Shown here: positions 1 to 8,896 of the stretch, in pieces
Position numbering within the stretch: the first letter of the stretch is position 1
How the letters are laid out: each line of letters opens with the position of its first letter
Source of the DNA: Cyclostephanos tholiformis
Taxonomy: Eukaryota; Bacillariophyta; Thalassiosirophyceae; Thalassiosirales; Thalassiosiraceae
Direction: 5' to 3'
Assembly (NCBI GenBank): GCA_036939975.1
Contig: JALLPB010000281.1
Span: 1-18,445 of the forward strand
Length of the DNA: 18,445 nucleotides
The notes under the pieces: model-generated
What the model saw: only the letters and a program-made list of their open reading frames with translations
What the model was told of the DNA's origin: nothing
Databases searched by the model: none
Translations under genes and position numbers: made by a program

Positions 1-32
1 ACAATGAAAGAAGCAATCACAAATATTTCACA

Positions 33-220
33 TCAGTTGAAATATTTGAATTGATTTATAGATATACAGTCATGATGAATAGAAAGTTTGACACCAAAAA
101 GATCCTGTCAGTTGAATTGAATTTTCAAGTCAGTTGAACTGATGGCTCAACCCAATTCAGTAGAAGAGCATGGCATCAAATTTTGATTTCTTCTTTCTTA
201 TGTCAGTTGAAATGACAGTT
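33..220. repeat. Cluster of TCAGTTGA motifs
   Basis: The 8-mer TCAGTTGA occurs at about 33-40, 108-115, 130-137 and 203-210. A minus-strand-like version (CAACTGAA) lies near 255. Two copies are embedded in near-palindromes: TCAGTTGAACTGA at 130-142 and TGTCAGTTGAAATGACA at 201-217. Four copies within 180 bp of AT-rich DNA is more than I would expect by chance. They could be protein-binding sites or the subterminal repeats of a transposon extending to the left of the window. No function can be assigned from the sequence. Confidence 0.35.
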
Positions 221-616
221 GCTGTAGACATCATATGACAGTCTAGGCGACATCCAACTGAAGGTGGAATGAATGATACTCCCTCTGTTTGATAACAAGG
301 GGTTGCCTTCTTCTATCAACCAAACAAAGCTGTTACAATAAGCTTGGAAGGTTGATGAGTAATGAGTAACAATTTTGGAACACAAGACCAAAATAACGGC
401 TGGATACAGGAGTAAATAGCTGAATAGTGCAGTCATAGTCAACACTTTTAATGATGCAGTGTGGTCCTGATGCCTTTTTCCATTGTAGATCCTACATGAA
501 AAGGCTATGCCAATTGACATGCCCCACATAAACCCACACAACCCAAACACAACTCCATTTCCACTCCCATTGGTCCTCTTCCAGTAACCCCTACATACTG
601 CACCCATGAAGATCAT
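203..616 (-). CDS. Doubtful membrane-protein ORF or exon
   Basis: This open frame encodes 137 aa. Two hydrophobic stretches are visible at about residues 20-41 (VVFGLCGFMWGMSIGIAFSC) and 58-80 (LTMTALFSYLLLYPAVILVL), separated by a basic loop containing KRHQDH. That spacing would suit two membrane spans. The C-terminal half (after VLCSK) is ordinary polar sequence. The frame is closed by TAG immediately before the ATG, so any upstream coding sequence would have to arrive through an intron; the bases just before the ATG read TGTAG, a possible acceptor. I do not recognise a family. The C-terminal part of a polytopic membrane protein is possible, but chance is equally plausible because codon use is unremarkable. 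Confidence 0.28.
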   Translation of the reverse strand: MIFMGAVCRGYWKRTNGSGNGVVFGLCGFMWGMSIGIAFSCRIYNGKRHQDHTASLKVLTMTALFSYLLLYPAVILVLCSKIVTHYSSTFQAYCNSFVWLIEEGNPLLSNRGSIIHSTFSWMSPRLSYDVYSNCHFN

Positions 617-1903
617 CTACATCCCAGGAGGATTCAACTCTCATCACCATGCTGAGAAGTATGAGTCTGGGTTTGAAGGATCTTGTACCACCAAGTACAC
701 CTCCTCCCTCTTACTCCCATATATTGTTTGATTGTTGTGTTGATGTCGTTGTTGTTCCTGTCATTATTGTCATCATCATCATCGACATCCATCATTCCAT
801 TGTCTCCTCCCCCTCTTCCACTGCCATCCCTCCTCTTTATGACAGTCGCTGTCCGCTTCCACCTCTCATTATTTTGTCTACCCCTCAATCCAACTGCATT
901 TTCCTAAGGGAGGCCATCATCACCAGGTCGTCCCACAGACTCCAACAATGGAATGAACTTTATTTGCACTCACCCCCCTTCCCTTCTTCCCACACTCCCA
1001 TCCCCTCCTTTGTTCACCGTCCACTTCCCACTACATCCTCCAAGGGGGTGGGTTGTCATCTTCATTGCTGTATCGCCTTACCATCTTCATCAACAGGATG
1101 CTTCATTGTGCAACCCATCCCACCCCACCGCTCTCTCTTGGCTATCCATTGCCCACTGCATGTCCGCTGTTTGCCAGAATTGTTGGTTGATTGTTATTTT
1201 AAATTGTCTACCACCTGTGGATGGCCTTCTGCTTTGTTGGATTCGAACTCTCTTTGAGAGTGAATTTCATGGTATGAATTGCCTTGGGGATCAACGCCTA
1301 TCTGCACCTAATTTTAAAGGCGACGGCAAGTGTGATGTGGATAAGACATTGGAGTGGTCAGTTCACTCGTGCGCTGATGGCGGAAGGGGCTTGAAGTCCG
1401 TCTGGTGCCTCCAAATCATATAGCGGAGGGGTTTGAGGACACCACATCCAGAGCACGGTCCAGGCTCTGTGCCCTCATTGGTGGGATCACAGTTTCAGCA
1501 CTCCCAGGCAATGGGCAGTGCGGCAATCCTTTGGTGGGCATTGTGACGAGTCAGTCATATTGTACTTTTTTGTTAGTAAGTTTTGTTAATGGTGCTTTGT
1601 AAGGTGCACCCAACATAACTTACCAACATCTAAGAGGAACATAACCAACACACACATCATTGGAATCAGGATTTAAAGAGGAAAACTACTATGCTATTTA
1701 AATCACATGCATGTGCAAGAATAATTGAGTAAATGAGAATGTGGGAGTATGTAGCAGTACTCTTTCTTGTAAATTGCTTAAACTGCATATTGTTTGAACT
1801 TCATATCCTACAGTATGCACATCATACAAAATGAAATTATGTGACATTTTTCTTGGTGATGCTGGAAAATTACAAAAAAAATCATGAGGCTATTTAACAA
1901 GTC
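617..1903. other. Gene-poor, pyrimidine-rich low-complexity region
   Basis: No convincing gene is seen. From about 690 to 1150 the plus strand is rich in CCTCC, CATCAT and CCCCC runs, so it yields open frames on both strands whose products are Ser/Pro/Ile-rich or Asp/Asn-rich. These look compositional rather than selected. From about 1600 to 1900 the DNA becomes AT-rich and non-coding. An old, decayed transposon is possible, but I see no termini. Confidence 0.4.
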
Positions 1904-2209
1904 TACCATATGCCGGAGTTTAAGAAACAGCTAATGTGTGCCGGTGTGACAGCTAAATCGTTTGTCAGTTTTTTCCCACCAACCCCGCCCTGAGTGTGTC
2001 ATTTTTTGTTTGGATAAAGGGCTGCGGTAAGTTTCATGAGTCAACCCAAGTATATAAAAAATGCTGAACTTTGCACTGAATTTTATGGTTGCGTCGGGGG
2101 TTTCTGAAAACGACTCCATCGCATTGCAATTTAATTCCTCCTATTCTTATTTTCTGACTAATTTAGATAGATTTAGTGTCTATTTTTTCATAAACCTCGG
2201 TGTTTCTTA

Positions 2210-2228
2210 GAGCCTGTCTGCAGGCAGC
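2210..2228 (+). repeat. Harbinger left terminal inverted repeat
   Basis: This 19-bp repeat pairs with 4706-4724 on the opposite strand with one mismatch. It contains a CTGTCTGCAG core that is itself partly palindromic. TTA immediately precedes it. Confidence 0.85.
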
Positions 2229-2566
2229 TTTTTGCAGGTTCGAAAAATGGACTTTTTTGCGTGTCTGGCTGGCACTCTTCCCACAAACAGTGACACGTCT
2301 CTGCAGGCAGACTCTCGAAAACCCAAAAAACCAACCCCGACCAACTCCGCCTGCCCCCACCACTGCCTTCCTTTTCCATTATTTGTTTGAACATCATGAC
2401 TTTTACACATCGATCCCCCCTTCAGTGCTTTGATGATGGCAAAGATGACAATGAGGATGAGGACATAATTATTTTATCAGGCTGCAGGTTGATTGTAGCA
2501 GTGGCTGGGATAATTGGAACATGGTGTCAACACCAAGGTAGTAGTCATAGCCATCATACCCAATGA

Positions 2567-3637
2567 GGCAGGACTGCATTATTTCATGTTCGGCGCTCAG
2601 TTACAGAGATTTATAGAGGAATGGGGGACAGATACTTTTGACGTGCATATCGAATGCAGTATGAATCATTTTGGTATCTTCATGAAAAACTGGAGGGCAG
2701 GATTGAGTTGTCAAGGTTAGAGAGTAGGGGATATGACAAAAAAGGTGGACATACTGGTGGAAACTATTCCCTTCCACCAGTGAGGAATGGACCAATTACA
2801 ACTTCTGTGAGATTGGCTTGTGCAATTCGTTTTTTTGCTGGGGGAAGTCCATAAGACATCATGGGGAAGTATGGGATCTCCCATTCAGAAGTGATGGAAA
2901 GCGTGTGGTATGTTGTGGATGCTGTTAACACTGTGGAAGAGTTTACCATTGAATATCCAGAATCTGCTGAAAAGCAGGAAGAGATTGCACAAGAATTTAA
3001 GCATGTCAGTCAGGCAAACATTGACATCTGTGCTGGTGCCATTGATGGAATATTAATTTGGATTGCTAAGCCATCATCAAAGCAAGCAGCAATAGCCAAG
3101 GTTAATCAAGGGAAGTTCTCTGTGGCTGCAAAGGAAAATTTGGTCTTAATTGTCGTGTGGTATCGGAGGTCCATGGACAGATTTTAGATATTTCTCATCC
3201 TCTGACTGCCTTGCATTTGAGAGAAGTGAACTATTTGAGAGGTGCGAGGGTGGCTTGATGAAAAATGGTAAGGTGTTGTTTGACGACAATGCATATCTCA
3301 ACACTGAATACACGAATGTTTCTTGCAACGAGGATCATGTGACAAAAGATGACTATAATTTTTTCATTCACAATTGAGAATCAGAGTGGAGTGCTGTTCT
3401 GGGATGTTTGTTCAAAGATGGGGAATACTCCAAACAGCTTTACATAGCTCGATCTCCTTAACTAGAATAGTTGGCCTTGTCAACTGTTTATCACGGTTAC
3501 ACAACATTTGTATATCTGAGGCAGAGCGGCTAAACAATAATGAAAAATTGGTTTGCTGGGGTAGAAGAACCGAGCCATGGCGGAGCCGACGGCTCCAATA
3601 CCACCACGGAGAGAGGTTTGTGGCATGGTGGAAATGA
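2567..3637 (+). pseudogene. HARBI1-like DDE transposase, broken
   Basis: This is the remnant of a PIF/Harbinger transposase (DDE_Tnp_4 type), the nuclease that excises and integrates the element. Recognisable blocks in order are SVTEIYRGMGDRYF, the RAYRMQYESFWYLHEKLEGR segment, SVRLACAIRFFAGGSP, the block around AGAIDG, DDNAYLNTEY, and LRIRVECC...FVQRWGIL ending with LHNICISEAE. The DDE triad is still present: Asp at 3044-3046, Asp at 3285-3287 and Glu at 3389-3391. The gene is disabled by in-frame stops at 2639-2641 (TGA where family members usually have Arg) and 2852-2854 (TAA where Tyr is usual). There are also frame changes near 3115, 3195 and 3372. A short deletion follows NTEY. The N-terminus and true start cannot be fixed; acidic sequence around 2434 may be the old 5' end. 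Confidence 0.88.
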
Positions 3638-3893
3638 GCCATCACCAAAACCTTGGTATGGTACCTATGTATTCCTACCATAGGAAACAAGACCAGCCCC
3701 CAAAATCTTTTTCCAACACACCACAACCATGAAATCGCCCAATTGGCGGTGCACGGGAATTCATTTCACAATCGGCATCAGAGATCAGCGAGCCGCCACA
3801 GAGGCACCCCTTCCCAAGATGATGATTGAGCATATCTCCTCTTGTCGCTTTAATTGGCAACAAAAAACCATAGTGTATCGCTTGACGAATGGA

Positions 3894-3925
3894 CTATGAA
3901 TTCATAGCTAAAATATGAATTCATA
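3894..3925. repeat. Two copies of palindrome TATGAATTCATA
   Basis: CTATGAATTCATAG at 3894-3907 and TATGAATTCATA at 3914-3925 are perfect palindromes spaced about 19 bp centre to centre. They overlap the end of the Harbinger companion ORF, whose stop TAG lies at 3908-3910. They may reflect a small duplication; no function is implied. Confidence 0.5.
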
Positions 3926-4464
3926 GTGGGTGGTAGAATATCCATGAATGAGACGCAGATATGGTAGTCTTCCACTCCAGCTTTTGCTCTTCTTTGTTCC
4001 TCCATTGAGTGCCATTAGTTGATTAGCCTCATTTTCCCTCTCTCGTGTGGCAATTGTACTTGTCTGCTTCCGTGTTGCAACTTCATGCTTGAGGAAGGCA
4101 GTGCCATCAGCAGCGGTGATAGGGTGCTCATTTAACCATTTCATCAATTTATTTTTGTCCCAATTTTTGGATGCTGGCTCCTTGCTTACATCAGTACTCT
4201 GCCACGGTTCTGTCTGCCATGATTTAACGATGGCTTGATCTGTTTTTTTGGGAACTTATTCCATGGTGCTGTATCAGGATCAATTAATGGTTGACCATCA
4301 TCGTCGACTTCACCAATACTCATTGTTGCAAGCGACAGCATTGTGCGGCTGTTGTCAACATAGTATTGCTCGGCAGGGGAGAGAGAGGAAGGGGCAGCAT
4401 CCTCACTGCCGCCGCTGATAGAGGCATCTTCAAGAAGTGTGCCGGTGTTATTTGAACTCGTCAT
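3908..4464 (-). pseudogene. Harbinger companion protein, frameshifted
   Basis: Harbinger elements carry a second gene whose product helps the transposase bind DNA and enter the nucleus. This minus-strand frame fits that role. The N-terminal part is acidic and Ser-rich (MTSSNNTGTLLEDASISGG...), followed by a segment with PWNKFPKK. After a frame change come AIVKSWQTEPWQ, KLMKWLNEHPITAADGTAF, KHEVATRKQTSTIA and WSGRLPYLRLIHG. The break is at a run of seven T (4243-4249, plus strand), so a single-base homopolymer indel is the likely cause. The product then stops 8 residues after LRLIHGY, short of the C-terminal helix-rich part I would expect. The ATG at 4464 is chosen because the acidic N-terminus begins there, though the frame is open further upstream. 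Assignment to the Myb/SANT-like companion group is by pattern memory, not search. Confidence 0.68.
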
Positions 4465-4705
4465 GACAATGAATTGGGATAGAGGGGTGGAGGGAGGGAG
4501 AGAGGGAGGGAGGGAGCGACATCGATGATATAGACGTAAAAAGAGGTGGGAGACCAGCTTCCACGTAGGTCCTTTTTTTGAAGTCCGATTTTTGGGAGGT
4601 GTCGCCCTCGATTTTCTCCTCGACACCCCAGACCCCTTGTCGAGCTCGAAAAAAGGACTTTGTAGCGAGAATTATCCGAAAAGTCCATTTTTCGGAGTCA
4701 GAACT

Positions 4706-4724
4706 GCTGTCTGCAGACAGGCTC
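4706..4724 (-). repeat. Harbinger right terminal inverted repeat
   Basis: This is the inverse of the left terminus at 2210-2228 (18 of 19 matching). It is followed by the TTA target duplication and then the remaining bases of the MITE right end. Confidence 0.85.
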
Positions 4725-4742
4725 TTAAACCCCGGCATGGTA

Positions 4743-5295
4743 GTAGAAAACAGAGTGTGATCTAGGGATACAAATTCTCGTTTTTTCAATTTTTTTTCAC
4801 CCTCTTTTTTCAAAAGTTTCCTAATCAATCTTGTTAACGTCAACTTCACTCATGGGAATAAGTACATATCACGTTCACGAGGTGTTTACAAGATTGACAA
4901 GGACACAACAAGACCAAACAAGTCCGTGTGTGAGTCGAAAAGGAAGAAACAGAGAGGAGAAATCCACGAGAAATCCACGAAGTTTTGTTACGGCAGTCTT
5001 TCTTCACGCGAATCTTCTCTGCAGTTTTCCCATGATCCTTTCCCTTGTAATACTAGCACAACAACTTGTGCAGTGGGCGCAGTGCGATAACCGTAATCCG
5101 CGATATTCTCAATAACAATCAACAACACTTGAGAAAAGAGGGCAGTAGTAGTAGTAATACTTCACCTCTGAATAGCAGCATACGAAGAGGAAAAGATTCA
5201 ACCCAGAGCCGCCGAGGCTTATTGGGTGCTCCGGGGACTGAGAGAACTCGGTTAAAACTATATAAATCGGCCAACAAAGAGCCAACGGATAAATC
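4743..5295 (+). promoter_or_regulatory. Upstream region of the RING gene
   Basis: No gene is seen in these roughly 550 bp between the MITE and the RING-finger ORF. The short open frames here have no recognisable domain. TATATAAAT at about 5259-5267 resembles a TATA box. It lies only about 30 bp before the ATG at 5296, which would leave almost no 5' leader, so it is a weak candidate. The promoter presumably lies in this interval. Confidence 0.3.
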
Positions 5296-7891
5296 ATGTC
5301 GTCGTCGGCCTTCTCCTTCCACTGCATGATATGCTTCGAGGAATTCGACACCCAAACGAATTACCCCGTCGTGTTGCCGTGCGGTCACACGTACGTATGC
5401 GTCGAGTGCGCGAATCGATTAGACAAGTGCATGGAATGTCGAATGCCCCTAACGATGAAGCTCGAGCCGCCTCCTCCCTCCTCCCCCAACCCCCAACAAT
5501 TGTCGCGAGTCGACGAGGGCGGTGGACACCCCCCCAACGTCCCCCACGACGCGCACAAGGAAAATCAGAAGAATCGATATGCCGATCGCGTCCGCAATTC
5601 CCCCGGCTTCCGACGGCGGTACGGTCATCTGGAGGAATACAGCGACCTCGGGGGGGTCGGGAACAATTACGGCAAGAGGGGGGTGGGTGCGCAGGGATCC
5701 TCCCCCAGGATAGGCGGGAATAATCGTCCCCAGCCCCCCCCCCAGGTTCCCAAGGTACGCCTGCCGCTGCCGAAGAACGCAGTTCTGCTTTCGCTGATAC
5801 AGGCGAGCGAGCCGGCGAGGAGGAGGGCGGAGGTCGAGGCCCCCACCACGCCCCAGAAGTCGGATCAGCACGGCCTGACTAGTCCGCCGCGACTCCCGAA
5901 CAACGATGGCGGCGGAGCCCTGCCCCATTTCAGCAGGCCCAGTCCGCTATTTCACCACGACGGATCGTCGAGCGGGGAGCACCAAGACGGCGGTTTCGGC
6001 GGTAGTAGGAATAATAACACCCCCCCCCATCCCCCGGCGCACCACCTCCTCGGGTCGTCGTCGTCGTTCGTCGACGACGAGGAGCACAAGATACGCGTGG
6101 GTACGTACCTAGAGGGTGGTCCGTGCGGGACGTACGCCGTGGCATCGAGGAACGGTCTGCTCGTGTACCCCACGCTCTTCGAGCACACCCTCCCCCGGAG
6201 TCTCGGCGGTCACGAGGCCGATGCGGTAACGAGGGACGTCGAGATGGTGGTGAAGAACTACTACAAGGAGAATCGCGGATCCGCGGGGAACAAACAATGG
6301 ACGGAATCCAGCGGCGCTCCTCCCCCCCCTTCCCCCACGGGCGGGGGGCGGGGTGGAGGTGGAGGTGGAGGTGGAGGTGGAGGAGGAGGGGTAGGTAACG
6401 TCGGCGCCTCGCCGTGGAGCACCACGGTCGTGGAGAATCACGACGACGAGAACGTCGAGGCCCACTGCTACGAGACCGAAAGCGACACGAATTTGGTAGG
6501 GGAATGCATCCAACTTACGCAGCTGGAGGAGGAAATCGATGGTACGGATAGTTACAGCGTCAGCGACGTGGGGGTGGAAGGCTGCACGAGCGATCCGGGA
6601 CCCCCGAGGTCGAGGCTAGCGTCGATGCGCACGAGCACGCACCCGCGCGACGAAAACGACGTAGTCGTTACCCCGTCATCCGGGGACGACGACGTCGAGG
6701 ACGACTACGACGTAGGGGTGGGGTTGAGCGTCAGCTGTAGCGCCGTCGGGAGCAACCACGAGAACGACAGCGACGACGAGGGCGAGTTGGGCGACTCGAT
6801 AAGCGACATCGGCGGCGGGCCCATACCCCCGCGGTTGCGACCACAGGGCGTGTACTCCCGGTCGACCTCGGATGTCGGGACGTCGGGTGGAGTAAAGCCG
6901 ATGAAGAGTTTCAAGAGGCAATTTTCGAAGGGCGCGAATAACAAGACGATCACGATGACGTCCGACAATAGTAGCAACAACGACGATTTCGAGAGGCCAC
7001 TGATACGGTTGAAGTATGGCGATCGCGTGCAGGTCGTTAGCATGGATTCCAGGGGATGGGTCAAGCTGGCTCGGGGATACGGGTACATCCGGTTAGAGAA
7101 CGATAAGCAGTTGGTTAAAGGTCAGTTATGATCATCTTCGGGAATTGTTTTTGTCCGTAATTTTTCTGTGGGGGTTAGTTAGAACAGTGTTGTTTGAATG
7201 GGTGGGACTACATGATTATCAACCGTTGATTCACCGAACTTTTTTGAACCCCCCGTTTCGTCCCGTTATTGCAGTTGGAGGTACCAGCGACAAGGCATGT
7301 CAGATCGAGGCCATGCTCCACGAGCTGTCCATCGAACGAAATCGTCTCAAACAGGAACAAATGAAGCTCGAACGACTTTCCGCCGGTCTCATGATCGACT
7401 TACAATCCTCCTTGCTTACGTCCGACGACAACGTCGTTGTGTCAGCCCCAGTGGGGATGGCCCGAAGCGAATCTGAATTGAGTTTGTCTCAGCGACGGAG
7501 CGATTCGGAATTGAATATATGCCCGAAGAATGCCAGCCTCGACGACATTGTCGTGAATGGGCGAAGTCCAGAAACCAACTGCTCCCAACAGCAATTGCAG
7601 AGGGAGATACGCACCGCGAAGTCGCACTCGCCGGGTCGGAGCCCGTCGCTTGGGTTGGCATCGGTTACGCCCCCCAGCCCCCCCTACTCGCAGACCGCGG
7701 GGAACCCGATCCTGAACACGCCTACGCGCGTCAACTTCCGAACGGGCCTGAGCGGCCATCGGGCATTGACGAGCTCGCATTCCCATCCTCACGATTTCAT
7801 TGGCGGGGGGGCCATACGCTCTATGAGCAATCATGCGGGAATATCAACTACCGTAAAGAAGTCTGATAGGCGCGGGAGGAGTATATATTAG
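5296..7891 (+). CDS. RING-finger, SH3-like, coiled-coil protein (2 exons)
   Basis: Exons 5296-7120 and 7275-7891 join in frame to give 813 aa. A complete C3HC4 RING finger starts at residue 10: C10-x2-C13, C29-x-H31, C35-x2-C38, C45-x2-C48. RING domains usually recruit E2 enzymes, so an E3 ubiquitin ligase role is likely; no substrate can be inferred. A second conserved-looking block (KIRVGTYLEGG... to VVKNYYKE, about residues 264-327) lies between long disordered stretches rich in Pro, Gly, Asp and Ser. Near residues 572-612 an SH3-like segment (YGDRVQVVSMDSRGWVKL) spans the intron. It is followed by a predicted coiled coil (IEAMLHELSIERNRLKQEQM) and a Ser-rich tail. The start was chosen as the first ATG before the RING. 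The gene is GC-rich with a glycine repeat. The overall architecture is not one I can match to a named protein. Confidence 0.8.
6350..6390 (+). repeat. GGTGGA minisatellite in the RING gene
   Basis: Tandem GGTGGA/GGAGGA units encode an uninterrupted glycine run (about residues 352-365). The repeat is in frame and lies in a disordered part of the protein, so its length probably varies between alleles. Confidence 0.8.
7121..7274 (+). other. GT-AG intron in the RING gene
   Basis: The donor is AAAG|GTCAGT and the acceptor is TTATTGCAG|TTGG. The 154-bp intron is phase 1. Splicing restores Val (G+TT) and removes the TGA at 7129-7131. Both flanks read as continuous, domain-like sequence, and the intron itself is T-rich before the acceptor. 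Confidence 0.85.
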
Positions 7892-7920
7892 GTCGCCAAT
7901 GAGGGAGAAGCAAACACTTG

Positions 7921-8082
7921 TATCGGCTGACATCACGTGCTTGAATTTATAGGATGAGTGGACTTAGCTCACCAGAATATTATTGCACTGAGTCAAACAT
8001 AGTATCGGCGACATATGCTTGAATGTAAAGGATGAGTGGACTTAACTCTCCTGGGAAAAAAATACACTGAGTCAAAAAATAG
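7921..8082. repeat. Tandem duplication of an 82-bp unit
   Basis: Unit 1 (7921-8002) and unit 2 (8003-8082) share TATCGGC at the start, TGCTTGAAT, GGATGAGTGGACTTA, CACTGAGTCAAA and a terminal ATAG. Small indels and substitutions separate them. The repeat sits just after the RING gene stop and may overlap its 3' untranslated region. The block AGGATGAGTGGACTTA is the best conserved part. Confidence 0.8.
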
Positions 8083-8820
8083 CAAACGAGGCTGCACTGT
8101 ATGTGATCACCGAATATATAATGGAAACTAATTCAAACGGGCAGAGAAGTAGGGATGAACATTGAAGATGTAAGGGACTTGTTCTCCTGGATTGCCTGCA
8201 TTTGTATAGAATTGACTAGTTACAATAATTTTATCCAAAGAATTTTCAGTATGTTACTCGATGAACTCAATCTCAGAGTCAACTAATACATATGAGGCGA
8301 TGGTAGTGATAAGAACAATGGACGTAGAGGCGATATTATTGGTATCACAGTCCAACCCTCCTGAGGGTCACCAGCAAGCCACAACATGGATGCACAAACC
8401 TTGAGGAAGCGCAGATGCGATCGCACCTAATGGCGGCGCTCCTCTGTCGTATCTTGATCCATCGGACAGCGCACTTTCACCTGTTCGCATAAGTCAGTGA
8501 TCGATTGAAAGCAGCTATCGCATGCCGCGCCATCGGCCCCGATTCGTCACGACTCGCGCACAAAGTCGACGGAAGAATCTTGTCGACGCCCGGCCCCCCC
8601 TTTCCAACCCAGGAAAAAGCACCGCACGCACCCCCCGCGCACGTCAAAAGGAAAACGAGGAGGGAAAAGTACATCTGGAAGACTTCAATCGCATTCCATC
8701 AAGCCCCCGGCGTACAACGCCTCCGATCGCGATAATACACGGTAAACGCCGGGTGTCACCATCCCATCGTCATCATTCCCGATGGTGCCGTGGTGTGATG
8801 ATGATACGTCATCGACGTCC
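8083..8820. other. Intergenic region between convergent genes
   Basis: This is non-coding as far as I can see. It separates the 3' ends of the RING gene and the Nudix gene. The left half is AT-rich. The right half is GC-rich with CCCC runs, and its open frames on both strands have no recognisable domain. Confidence 0.4.
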
Positions 8821-8860
8821 TCACGTCCTCACGTCCTCCCCCTCCTCCTCCTCCTCCCCC

Positions 8861-8896
<36 letters not shown>

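Larger units (their letters stand above)
2210..4724. mobile_element. PIF/Harbinger DNA transposon
   Basis: The 2515-bp element is bounded by 19-bp inverted repeats GAGCCTGTCTGCAGGCAGC (2210-2228) and its partner reading inward from 4724 (18 of 19 identical). It is flanked by the 3-bp duplication TTA (2207-2209 and 4725-4727), as known for PIF/Harbinger. It encodes a DDE transposase on plus and a companion protein on minus, arranged tail to tail, the usual two-gene content of this superfamily. Subterminal copies of CGAAAAATGGACTTT near both ends may be transposase-binding sites. Both genes are broken, so the copy is presumably dead but could be moved by an intact relative. Confidence 0.88.
1906..4740. 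mobile_element. pogo-like MITE, split by a Harbinger insertion
   Basis: The terminal inverted repeats are CCATATGCCGGAGTTTAAG at the left (1906-1924) and CCATGCCGGGGTTTAA reading inward from 4740. Each is flanked by TA (1904-1905 and 4741-4742), the target duplication of Tc1/mariner-pogo elements. The interior between the left end and 2209 is AT-rich and non-coding. The rest of the span (2210-4727) is a younger Harbinger element plus its TTA duplication. With that removed, the element is about 317 bp and its right repeat continues as TTTAAGAAAC, identical to the left. The left end (including ACAGCTAATGT) resembles the left end of the element at 15611. It is a non-autonomous, MITE-sized member of that family. 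Confidence 0.7.

Noticed and set aside
649..1257. 202-codon plus-strand open frame
   Set aside because: The product is Ser/Pro/Ile/Val-rich from CCTCC and CATCAT runs, overlaps equally open frames on both strands, and shows no domain or periodic codon signal.
1240..1262. Possible tRNA T-arm (GGATTCGAACTC)
   Set aside because: The flanking stem does not pair and no acceptor, D or anticodon arms are found around it.
7129..7131. End of the RING protein at the TGA after KGQL
   Set aside because: A consensus donor just before it and an acceptor at 7274 join the SH3-like region to the coiled coil in frame, so the TGA is intronic.
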